Shown in pieces: positions 1 through 6,557 of a DNA stretch of 64,000 nt (position 1 is its first letter; each line of letters begins with the position of its first letter). The DNA is from Candidatus Gastranaerophilales bacterium. GTDB taxonomy: Bacteria; Cyanobacteriota; Vampirovibrionia; Gastranaerophilales; Gastranaerophilaceae. Position numbers and translations under genes: made by a program. The notes under the pieces were generated by a model that saw only the letters and a program-made list of their open reading frames with translations, did not search any database and was not told the DNA's origin. The DNA lies in the NCBI GenBank assembly GCA_944324905.1, contig CALUYB010000005.1:1-64000 (forward strand), in the 5' to 3' direction.

Positions 1-12
1 GCTACCAGGGCA
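1..12 (-). tRNA. 5' end of a tRNA gene cut by the window edge (probable)
   Basis: Read on the minus strand, the first bases give TGCCCTGGTAGC, the start of a tRNA (acceptor strand GCCCTGG, then TAGC of the D arm). Four further copies, reading TGCCCTGGTAGCTCAGCT, lie at 97-108, 193-204, 364-375 and 536-547, each closing one repeat unit. By analogy with tRNA-Pro at 4556-4629, where the intact gene sits at the same end of a like repeat, the functional gene should continue leftward out of the window. An inverted fragment in the repeats (GCTGGATAGAGCAAC) suggests the D arm of the same tRNA. The isotype cannot be read. Confidence 0.5.
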
Positions 13-204
13 CAGGTTATTTAATTTTCAATTTTACCGCTGGATAGAGCAACAGTTGCTATATTTATCGAAAGCAAATTGCTTTCTTGCAGCTGAGCTA
101 CCAGGGCATAGTTATTTAATTTTCAATTTTACCGCTGGATAGAGCAACAGTTGCTATATTTATCGAAAGCAATTTGCTTTCTTGGCAGCTGAGCTACCAG
201 GGCA
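13..204 (-). repeat. Two tandem 96-bp units carrying tRNA 5'-end copies
   Basis: Units 13-108 and 109-204 are nearly identical. Each contains, left to right: TTATTTAATTTTCAAT; an inverted tRNA D-arm fragment GCTGGATAGAGCAAC; a palindrome AGCAACAGTTGCT (48-60 in the first unit); a hairpin (GAAAGCAAATTGCTTTC at 70-86; GAAAGCAATTTGCTTTC at 166-182, its centre base swapped); and a minus-strand copy of the first ~18 tRNA nucleotides ending at 108 or 204. The GCTG and CAGC ends of the inverted and direct tRNA pieces can pair, so each unit is a quasi-palindrome. There is no ORF. Confidence 0.85.
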
Positions 205-547
205 CAGTTATTTAATTTTCAATTTTATGGCTCCTGTGGGTATTTCGGCTCTGTTCGGCTAAATCGCCTCACAGCCTCAATTATCCTACATCGCCTATCG
301 ACTGCTCTATCGCTGAGGCTCTACGCCTCATCGATTATCGCACCGGCTCACGCATTTAGCTGAGCTACCAGGGCACAGGTTATTTAATTTTCAATTTTAT
401 GGCTCCTGTGGGTATTTCGGCTCTGTTCGGCTAAATCGCCTCACAGCCTCAATTATCCTACATCGCCTATCGACTGCTCTATCGCTGAGGCTCTACGCCT
501 CATCGATTATCGCACCGGCTCACGCATTTAGCTGAGCTACCAGGGCA
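205..547 (-). repeat. Two tandem 171/172-bp GC-richer units carrying tRNA 5'-end copies
   Basis: Units 205-375 and 376-547 are identical apart from one G near their left end. Each starts with the same TTATTTAATTTTCAAT block as the 96-bp units and ends with the same minus-strand tRNA 5' copy. The middle differs: about 120 bp of clearly higher GC with hairpin GAGGC-TCTAC-GCCTC (315-329) and many short GCGAT/GCCTC-like words. On the minus strand a segment reading CTCAGCGATAGAGCAG resembles a tRNA D arm in direct orientation. Only tiny ORFs (11-16 codons) exist. From 548 to 590 the sequence returns to ordinary AT-rich spacer, probably the ancestral upstream region of the tRNA. Confidence 0.85.
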
Positions 548-590
548 TACCATATATTTTTACCACACACATAACATACTTGCAAGCATT

Positions 591-857
591 TTATAAACCC
601 AAAGACGCAAGCAACTTATACAAGCCAACTTGCACAATTCGCAGCACAATAAATGCTATAATTGGCGACAAATCAAGCATGCCAAATGGCGGTAATATTT
701 TTCTAAAAGGTGCAAAAAATATTTCAGTAAAATCATTTAATGTTCTAAATGGCTGATTATACCAATTGATATTTGGTATCCATGTTAAAAATATCTTAAC
801 AAGCATTAAAAGCATTATTAAGTCAAATAATCTATAGATTGCTACTGAAACACCCAT
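591..857 (-). CDS. YggT family membrane protein (Ycf19-like)
   Basis: 88 residues with two hydrophobic segments (about 6-26 and 62-85) joined by a short loop holding WIPN and FAPFRKILPPFG-type motifs, the hallmark of YggT/YlmG/Ycf19 proteins. Relatives in cyanobacteria and plastids take part in membrane organisation, nucleoid or division-site distribution and cofactor assembly; the exact role here is unknown. An AAGGAG ribosome binding site stands 7 nt before the ATG. It is the last gene of a leftward operon, 11 bp after mtnP, and faces the tRNA repeat array. Confidence 0.85.
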   Translation of the reverse strand: MGVSVAIYRLFDLIMLLMLVKIFLTWIPNINWYNQPFRTLNDFTEIFFAPFRKILPPFGMLDLSPIIAFIVLRIVQVGLYKLLASLGL

Positions 858-868
858 TATAAAGCTCC

Positions 869-1675
869 TTAAAAACGTGAATCTTCTTTTGTAGTATTAC
901 ACTTGCAAATTCTATTTTCATCCACATTTTTAATAATCTCTCGTAACAATTTTTCAAGATTTGCAATATTATTTTTAAATACTTCCATAACTGCACCATG
1001 TGAAACCGGCTCGCAATCGCCCACGAGTCCTGCATCGTAGTCAGTTATTAATGAAATATTTAGCGGACACATATCCATTTCTTTAACCAGATATGCTTCA
1101 GGGTATTGTGTCATGTTAATTACTTCCCAACCTTGAGAGGTAAAGAACTTGCTTTCAGATTTTGTTGAAAATCTTGGGCCGTTAATTACAACAACTGTAC
1201 CTGTTTTATGAATACTCAAGTTTAAATTTTCAGCACTTTTAATTGCAACATCTCTCATATATGGGCAATAAGGGTCTGCTGCACTTACGTGAGTTACAAT
1301 CGGCCCTTCAAAAAACGTATCTTCTCTTTTGCCTTTTGTCCAATCAACAAATTGGTCACAAAAAACAATATCACCCGGTTTTACATGTTTTTGCAAACTG
1401 CCTGCAGCACAGGGTGAAATAACTTTTTTACAGCCAATATACTTCATTGCCCAAACATTTGCTCTATAGTTCACCTTATGTGGTACAAGATGGTGATTTC
1501 TTCCATGTCTTGGCATAAATGCAACTTTTTTTCCTGCAACAGAACCTATTGCAATACTATCACTTGTAAGCCCATAGGGAGTTTCAATTGTATATTCCTT
1601 TATATCGTCAAGGAATTTGTAAAATCCTGAACCGCCAAAAATACCTATTGTAGCTAAATTTTTAATATCTTCCAT
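869..1675 (-). CDS. mtnP: S-methyl-5'-thioadenosine phosphorylase
   Basis: About 268 residues of the PNP/MTAP family. IGIFGGSGFY at the N-terminus, PRHGRNHHLVPHKVNYRAN (phosphate and substrate site), NGPRFSTKSE and NMTQYPEAYLVKEM are diagnostic, and the catalytic Asp lies in TDYDAG. It cleaves methylthioadenosine, the by-product of spermidine synthesis (speE is at 38347-39189), to adenine and 5-methylthioribose-1-phosphate. The start is taken at MEDIKNL, with AGTAGG just upstream; longer in-frame starts would overlap the pilin gene. It follows the pilin by 7 bp, so the two are probably cotranscribed. Methionine-salvage partners are not in view. Confidence 0.93.
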   Translation of the reverse strand: MEDIKNLATIGIFGGSGFYKFLDDIKEYTIETPYGLTSDSIAIGSVAGKKVAFMPRHGRNHHLVPHKVNYRANVWAMKYIGCKKVISPCAAGSLQKHVKPGDIVFCDQFVDWTKGKREDTFFEGPIVTHVSAADPYCPYMRDVAIKSAENLNLSIHKTGTVVVINGPRFSTKSESKFFTSQGWEVINMTQYPEAYLVKEMDMCPLNISLITDYDAGLVGDCEPVSHGAVMEVFKNNIANLEKLLREIIKNVDENRICKCNTTKEDSRF

Positions 1676-1682
1676 TTTGTAC

Positions 1683-2348
1683 CTACTCATCCTCTGTGTG
1701 TATAACTGAATTTGCACCTTCTTTTAGCCAATTACGCGCCCTGTTGCCGACAATAACTTTACCATCATTTCTAATGCCGAAAGCAAAAGCGCTTTCTCCG
1801 CCTTGACCGTCAACATCAACACAAACTACAGCATAATCAACCCTTATATTATTAACTTTTGTGCCGACAGCATCAAAGTCATAGTCAAATCCCCACCAAA
1901 AAATACCATCTTGTGTAACAAATTTTGGTAAATTATTTACTCCACCTGTGATAGGGTCGTTTACTGATGTTGCTGTGCAATACTCATCTAATGTATTTAG
2001 TGATGTGGTTGAATTAGACGGATCATATGTAAACGCATTTCCACTGTTTACTTTTATAGCTTGAGTTCCTTCACAGTTGTCATACATTGTGTTTAACATA
2101 TCTGAAAATGAATAGCAAAAAGCCTTTGCAGGATCTGCCACTTTACTCATATCGCCTTCCGGATAATTATCCGAATTTAAAACCGCATCAGTTGTACGCT
2201 GCAGGGTATAATAAGCTTTTTTAAATTTTAATTTATTCTCGTCAGGTGCAGCATTAAATGCAAGCGGAGTTAATATTGCCGCAACTACGCCTAAAATTGT
2301 AAGTACAATCATAAGCTCTGCAAGTGTAAAACCTCTTTTAAGTTTCAT
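1683..2348 (-). CDS. Type IV pilin-like protein with prepilin signal
   Basis: 221 residues beginning MKLKRGFTLAELMIVLTILG: a short basic leader, the prepilin peptidase site G|FTLAE with Glu at mature position 5, and a hydrophobic helix. The rest is Asp/Asn/Ser-rich with several Cys that could form disulfides (for example near NCEGTQ and EYCTATS), typical of a minor pilin or type II secretion pseudopilin with a low-similarity globular head. No prepilin peptidase, assembly ATPase or secretin gene lies in the window. GGAG stands 9 nt before the ATG. Confidence 0.85.
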   Translation of the reverse strand: MKLKRGFTLAELMIVLTILGVVAAILTPLAFNAAPDENKLKFKKAYYTLQRTTDAVLNSDNYPEGDMSKVADPAKAFCYSFSDMLNTMYDNCEGTQAIKVNSGNAFTYDPSNSTTSLNTLDEYCTATSVNDPITGGVNNLPKFVTQDGIFWWGFDYDFDAVGTKVNNIRVDYAVVCVDVDGQGGESAFAFGIRNDGKVIVGNRARNWLKEGANSVIHTEDE

Positions 2349-2394
2349 TTTATAATCTCCATATTTATATGTTGATTATAATATAGCGATTCAA

Positions 2395-2652
2395 TTATGG
2401 CAATTCTTGTTTGTTTTTATCATCTTTTTTAATTAAATCTTCAATTTTACAAGCTTTTGTTTTTTCATCCCCTTTGCATGGTTTATACTCAAAATTTTCA
2501 GTCGGTTTTGCTGCACCTGTAACACTTTCTACTTGTTTGTCGTTTGTTTTTTCTTGTTGTTTTATTTCATTTTCAGTTTTTAAATCAACGTTACAAAATC
2601 CCGCAGAATTTGAAAATATTAACAATATCAAAATAATTAAACATTTTTTCAT
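2395..2652 (-). CDS. Small secreted hypothetical protein
   Basis: 85 residues: MKKCLIILILLIFSNSAGFC is a convincing Sec signal peptide, followed by a highly charged Lys/Glu/Asp-rich tail with one Cys pair (KPCKGDEKTKACK). A lipobox is not clear (AGFC lacks the usual Leu at -3). The start is MKKCLI, behind GGTGGTG; an upstream in-frame ATG would add ten residues that disrupt the signal peptide. It lies 46 bp before the pilin gene in the same direction. No family is recognised. Confidence 0.55.
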   Translation of the reverse strand: MKKCLIILILLIFSNSAGFCNVDLKTENEIKQQEKTNDKQVESVTGAAKPTENFEYKPCKGDEKTKACKIEDLIKKDDKNKQELP

Positions 2653-2698
2653 ACAACACCACCATGTTATATTAAAACTCAAAATTCTCTATTTTTAA

Positions 2699-2727
2699 TT
2701 GTTCACAAAGGCAGTTTGTAGTATTAT
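2699..2727 (+). promoter_or_regulatory. Promoter of nadE, -10 box 6 nt before the ATG
   Basis: TTGTTC (2699-2704), a 17-nt spacer, and TATTAT (2722-2727). Initiation about 7 nt after the -10 box would fall on the A of the nadE ATG at 2734, giving a leaderless mRNA. No Shine-Dalgarno sequence precedes the ATG. Confidence 0.6.
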
Positions 2728-2733
2728 CAGGTT

Positions 2734-4545
2734 ATGCAAAATGATAATATACTTTTGGCTCAACTAAATCCTATAGTTGCGGATATTGAATATAATTATA
2801 ATAAAGCACTTGAATTTCTTGAAAGCGCAAAGAAAGATAATATAAAGCTTGTTGTTTATCCTGAGTTATTTTTATTGGGTTATCCCCCAATTGATATAAT
2901 CGAGCGCTATCCGCTAATTGTTGAGGAAAATATTAAATACCTTGAAAAATTTGCGCAACAATGCAGTGATATTGCTGTTCTCATTGGGTTTTGCGAATTC
3001 AATAACTCAAACAAAGGCAAAAAATATTACAATTCAGTGGCATATATTAAAAATTGCAAAATTGAAAAAATAATGAGAAAGTCGCTATTGCCTGTATATT
3101 CCGAATTTAGTGAAGGAAGATATTTTGAAAGCGCGCCTTTTGACTCTCAAAATAGAATTATAGAATTCAACAACCAAAAAGTTGGAGTTGTAATTTGCGA
3201 AGAAAACTGGAATGATGATACATTTTTTAAAAAGCCTATGTATCAATTTGACCCTGTTAAAATCCTTGTGGATGAGCAAAAGCCCGATTTTATAATAAAT
3301 CTTTCAGCTTCACCTACTCGTGCTAAAAAGGAACAACTTTTAAATAATATGCTCTCGCACTGCGCAAAAAAATATTCAATACCAATACTCTACGTAAATC
3401 AAACAGGCAGTACAGATTGCATCACTTTTTGCGGCACATCAAGAGCTTATGATAAGAACGGAGAACTCATTGCAAGGGCAAAATCATTTGAAGAAGATTA
3501 TTTTGTTGTAGTGCCTTATAAATCAAAAACAAACAGAATCGAGCCCTTGCCCAAGGGAGTTGAAAAAACCCTGAATTCTCAAAAAGAATTTACACTTGAT
3601 TACGATTGGGACATGGAGCGCTCATATTTAACAATAACAAATGCAATTAAGGATTATTTTAATAAAAATGGTTTTAAAAGAGCGGTTTTAGGACTTTCTG
3701 GTGGTCTTGATTCATCGTGTTGCGCTTATTTGCTTGCTTGTGCCATAGGTGCAAAAAATGTAGTAGGCGTTTCTATGCCATCCAAAATTACTAGTGCGCA
3801 AAGCAAAAATGATGCAAAAGAACTGGCACGAAATTTAGGAATAAACTTTTTTGAAATACCCATTAAAGAAATGACAGACGCCTCAAAGCAGACTTTTGAT
3901 AATGTTTTTGAACAAATTCAGCAAAAATGGGGTGAATTCAGATACAGTGCGCCGCTTACGTTTGACAATATTCAAGCGCGCTCTAGAGCTATGATTTTAT
4001 GGGGCATTTCAAATGAATTCTCATCAACAATTCCAATTGCAACGTCAGATAAATCCGAACTTTATATGGGCTATGCTACCATAAATGGCGATATGTCAGG
4101 GGGTTTTGCGCCAATTTGTGATATTACAAAGACAAAACTTTTTGCGCTTGCACGATGGATGAACAAAAATGCACCTATTAAAAATGCAATTCCGGAGGCA
4201 GTATTGCTTAAACCCCCAGGGGCGGAATTAGCAATAAATCCAAAAACAGGCAAACCTTTGCTTGCAGAAGAAGCTCTTATGCCATATGAGTTTTTAGATG
4301 AAGTAATTTGGCGGCTTGAAAATTTGCAGCAAACAGCGCAGCAAATGCTAAATGAGAAATTTTTATATGAAAAAGGCCATAATATAACCCTTGAGCAGAA
4401 AAAAGCATGGCTTGAAAAATTTGCAAAAAGAGTTCAGTTCGCGCAGTTTAAATGGTCAATTATGCCACCCGGGCCAATTGTTGATGCGCGCTCGGTTGTA
4501 AGGGCGGAATACATCCAACCGATTACTTCAAAGTTAAAGTTTTAG
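2734..4545 (+). CDS. nadE: Glutamine-dependent NAD+ synthetase
   Basis: 603 residues with two domains. The N-terminal nitrilase-type glutaminase (about 1-270) has the triad Glu44 (VYPELF), Lys116 (RKSLLP) and Cys155 (VVICEENW). The C-terminal NAD synthetase domain (about 295-590) has the PP-loop SGGLDSS at 322-328. It makes NAD+ from deamido-NAD+ using ATP and ammonia channelled from glutamine. It appears to be a single-gene transcript with a leaderless start (see the promoter at 2699-2727). It is followed by tRNA-Pro in the opposite orientation. Confidence 0.96.
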   Translation: MQNDNILLAQLNPIVADIEYNYNKALEFLESAKKDNIKLVVYPELFLLGYPPIDIIERYPLIVEENIKYLEKFAQQCSDIAVLIGFCEFNNSNKGKKYYNSVAYIKNCKIEKIMRKSLLPVYSEFSEGRYFESAPFDSQNRIIEFNNQKVGVVICEENWNDDTFFKKPMYQFDPVKILVDEQKPDFIINLSASPTRAKKEQLLNNMLSHCAKKYSIPILYVNQTGSTDCITFCGTSRAYDKNGELIARAKSFEEDYFVVVPYKSKTNRIEPLPKGVEKTLNSQKEFTLDYDWDMERSYLTITNAIKDYFNKNGFKRAVLGLSGGLDSSCCAYLLACAIGAKNVVGVSMPSKITSAQSKNDAKELARNLGINFFEIPIKEMTDASKQTFDNVFEQIQQKWGEFRYSAPLTFDNIQARSRAMILWGISNEFSSTIPIATSDKSELYMGYATINGDMSGGFAPICDITKTKLFALARWMNKNAPIKNAIPEAVLLKPPGAELAINPKTGKPLLAEEALMPYEFLDEVIWRLENLQQTAQQMLNEKFLYEKGHNITLEQKKAWLEKFAKRVQFAQFKWSIMPPGPIVDARSVVRAEYIQPITSKLKF

Positions 4546-4555
4546 ACACAAAAAA

Positions 4556-4629
4556 TCGGGATGACAAGATTCGAACTTGCGACCCCCGCGACCCGAACAC
4601 GGTGCGCTACCAAGCTGCGCTACATCCCG
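4556..4629 (-). tRNA. tRNA-Pro (anticodon CGG)
   Basis: On the minus strand the acceptor CGGGATG pairs with CATCCCG. The D arm GCGCAGCTTGGTAGCGC, anticodon arm CCGTG-TTCGGGT-CGCGG (loop anticodon CGG) and T arm with GTTCGAAT are all present. The discriminator base is A and the CCA end is not encoded (TTT follows). Its 5' end and upstream bases are duplicated 92 bp upstream (see 4630-4721). Confidence 0.93.
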
Positions 4630-4721
4630 AAATTTTATTTAATTTTCAATAGCTCAGGGCGCAGCTTGGTTTTTTGAACCTTTTTGTTTTGTGCAAAGCA
4701 CAAAACGTGCGCTACATCCCG
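4630..4721 (-). repeat. 92-bp unit duplicating the tRNA-Pro 5' end
   Basis: The segment at 4616-4636 (the first 14 tRNA nucleotides plus upstream bases) recurs at 4708-4728. Between the copies lie: TTATTTAATTTTCAAT (4635-4650), identical to the block in the 1-547 array; GCGCAGCTTGGT (4659-4670), an inverted copy of tRNA-Pro nucleotides 10-21; and hairpin TTTTGTGCAAAGCACAAAA (4687-4705). The order of parts matches the 96-bp units. The rest of this intergenic stretch (4722-4973) is AT-rich and holds only the palindrome at 4856-4868 and the presumed promoter of the next gene. Confidence 0.85.
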
Positions 4722-4855
4722 AAATTTTTATTTAATTACATTTAACCAATTAACTTTAATATAACGGATAAAAAAAATCAAGTAATTGTATTTATTTTTT
4801 AAAAATTAGCTATTGATTTTATTAAGATATGTAAAGTGTCAAATATATTGTTAAT

Positions 4856-4868
4856 TGTGAATTTCACA
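4856..4868. promoter_or_regulatory. Palindromic candidate operator
   Basis: TGTGAATTTCACA, a perfect 6-bp inverted repeat around one T, lies 105 bp upstream of the LuxR-type regulator gene. It resembles a compact dimeric regulator site. The half-site spacing is shorter than the CRP consensus, so no factor is assigned. Confidence 0.3.
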
Positions 4869-4973
4869 CTATTTTAAAATTTTATTTAAAATTTTTAATG
4901 CAATTTAAGCAAATTATTTTATATGCAAACTTTATTTACATATACGTATTATTTACATGAATAAGGTATTTAT

Positions 4974-5699
4974 ATGATAACATCTGCACAAAAAGTTTCT
5001 AGAATTAAGGGTATAAGCGAAAAAAAGACAATTTTTATTGTCGACAACAATGTTATTAATCGTGCAAGATTAAGAAATTCAATTAGGCTTTCAAATAAAT
5101 ATATGGTAATTGGTGAGTCTGAATATGACAATTATTTTGACAAGATATCTATAGTAAATCCTAATGTTTTAATATTTTCATCTTATTCAGATGTAATAAA
5201 GAATAACGACTCTCTGCAACAAATTAAAAGAGATTTTCCTTTAATTAAGTTGATAATTATTGCAAATGAGCTTGATGAGAACGAGTTTTTGCATGCGGTT
5301 AACGTTGGTGTTGCAGGTTATTTTTCTGTTGATACCCACCCTGATGAGTTAATATATTTAATTGATGATGCTATAGCGCTCGGTGCTGCGTTTGATAAAA
5401 GGCTTTCAAAATTTGTTTTTAGGCTGCTATGCACCCTTGGCGATAAATTAAAACCCTGCCATTTTGATAAGTCACCTGATGAGCAGTTTAATTTAACTCG
5501 ACGCGAGCTTGAGGTGGCATCTGTTATGTCTGAATCTTCTCAGTATAAGGATGTTGCTAAAAAATTACATATTTCAAATGACACTGTTAAAATGCATATG
5601 TCGCATATTTATAAAAAATTAGGTGTTTCAACAAAACATGAGGCAATTTTAAAACTGCAAAGTAAGATTTTAGAATTCAAATTAAGTTCAACCATTTAG
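4974..5699 (+). CDS. LuxR/NarL-type regulator with degenerate receiver domain
   Basis: 241 residues. The N-terminal part (about 17-140) follows the receiver fold (IFIVDNN, PNVLIF, LIIIANE, GVAGYFSVD). The phosphoacceptor Asp position is Ser69 (PNVLIFSS), the acidic pair is reduced to D-N, and the usual Lys of the fifth strand is absent, so canonical phosphorylation is unlikely. The C-terminal HTH (about 171-228) is a normal LuxR domain (LTRRELEVASVM, SNDTVKMHMSHIYKKLGV). AAGG stands 9 nt before the ATG. No sensor kinase is adjacent. Its targets are unknown; the GT11 gene downstream has its own promoter. Confidence 0.85.
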   Translation: MITSAQKVSRIKGISEKKTIFIVDNNVINRARLRNSIRLSNKYMVIGESEYDNYFDKISIVNPNVLIFSSYSDVIKNNDSLQQIKRDFPLIKLIIIANELDENEFLHAVNVGVAGYFSVDTHPDELIYLIDDAIALGAAFDKRLSKFVFRLLCTLGDKLKPCHFDKSPDEQFNLTRRELEVASVMSESSQYKDVAKKLHISNDTVKMHMSHIYKKLGVSTKHEAILKLQSKILEFKLSSTI

Positions 5700-5708
5700 C
5701 TTTTATGC

Positions 5709-5714
5709 TATAAT
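5709..5714 (+). promoter_or_regulatory. -10 box of the GT11 gene, 6 nt before the ATG
   Basis: A perfect TATAAT is followed by six bases and then the ATG at 5721. TTCAAC, 16 nt upstream, may serve as a weak -35 box. No ribosome binding site fits between, so the mRNA is probably leaderless. Confidence 0.6.
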
Positions 5715-5720
5715 TTCCCT

Positions 5721-6557
5721 ATGGAAAGAATTGTTGTAAATTTAATCGGCGGTGTTGGAAATCAGCTGTTTCAGTATGCTTTAGGTTATGCTATTTCAAA
5801 AAAAGCTGATTTGGAACTTATGGTCGATATTTCAGCTTATGAAAAATATAAAGTTAGAAACTATGAATTGGACAAATTTGGTTTTGATATAAAAATTGCG
5901 CAGCCTCAAGATTATATTGATTTAAAAAAACGGCACTTGTTTAAAAAAACGTATTACAAAGAAAAGAAAAAAACATTTAACCCTTCTGTTTTAAATATAA
6001 AAAAAAGTGCGTATTTAAGAGGCTTTTGGCAGTCTGAAAGCTACTTTTATGATTATAAAGACGAGATAGTGCAACTTTTTCAATTTAGGGATAAAAATTT
6101 TATAAAAAATCATAAATTATTAGAGGATATACAAAATTCAAACGCTGTAAGTATAAATATTCGCCTTGGTGACTATGTTACAAATGAAGTAAACAAGCGT
6201 GTGCATTTTGTTTGTAAAAAGGAATACTATACAAACGCGCTTAAATACATTGTAAAAAAAGTTGAGAGTCCAAAGTTTTTTGTATTTTCTGATGACCTAA
6301 TAGGCTCAAAAGAGTTTTTGCCTGATGGGCATGACTATGTTTTTGCTGATACCGCAAATTGGCAAGAAGATATGTATTTTATGAGTCAGGCTAAGCACAA
6401 TATCGTTGCTAACTCGTCTTTTTCGTGGTGGGCAGCGTGGCTTAATCAAAATGCAAATAAAATAGTCGTTGCGCCGTCAAAATGGTTTACAGATGAGGCA
6501 AATATCAACGATAAAGACTTTGTCCCAAAAAGTTGGGTTAAGGTTAGCGTTAATTAA
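5721..6557 (+). CDS. Glycosyltransferase family 11 (alpha-1,2-fucosyltransferase-like)
   Basis: 278 residues of the GT11 fold: GGVGNQLFQYALGYAI at the N-terminus, a variant of the HxRxGDY donor motif (INIRLGDYV) in the middle, and NSSFSWWAAWLN near the C-terminus. Family members transfer fucose from GDP-fucose to galactose on surface glycans. No GDP-fucose synthesis or other O-antigen genes lie near, so the acceptor is unknown. In gut bacteria such enzymes can build host-like glycans; that is only a suggestion here. Its last 8 bp overlap the convergent GerMN gene. Confidence 0.88.
   Translation: MERIVVNLIGGVGNQLFQYALGYAISKKADLELMVDISAYEKYKVRNYELDKFGFDIKIAQPQDYIDLKKRHLFKKTYYKEKKKTFNPSVLNIKKSAYLRGFWQSESYFYDYKDEIVQLFQFRDKNFIKNHKLLEDIQNSNAVSINIRLGDYVTNEVNKRVHFVCKKEYYTNALKYIVKKVESPKFFVFSDDLIGSKEFLPDGHDYVFADTANWQEDMYFMSQAKHNIVANSSFSWWAAWLNQNANKIVVAPSKWFTDEANINDKDFVPKSWVKVSVN

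Noticed and set aside
1-547. CRISPR array or CRISPR-like repeat
   Set aside because: The units are contiguous and contain no unique spacers; the repeated parts are tRNA pieces and hairpins, and no cas gene is present.
205-547. Horizontally acquired gene fragment in the GC-rich units
   Set aside because: All frames are broken after at most 16 codons, and no protein motif is readable. The repeat interpretation is preferred.
832-1035. Minus-strand frame overlapping the mtnP C-terminus
   Set aside because: It overlaps two well-supported genes in another frame and has no features.
2411-2698. Plus-strand frame of 95 codons
   Set aside because: It lies opposite the small secreted protein, has no ribosome site and no recognisable protein features. 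It is a shadow.
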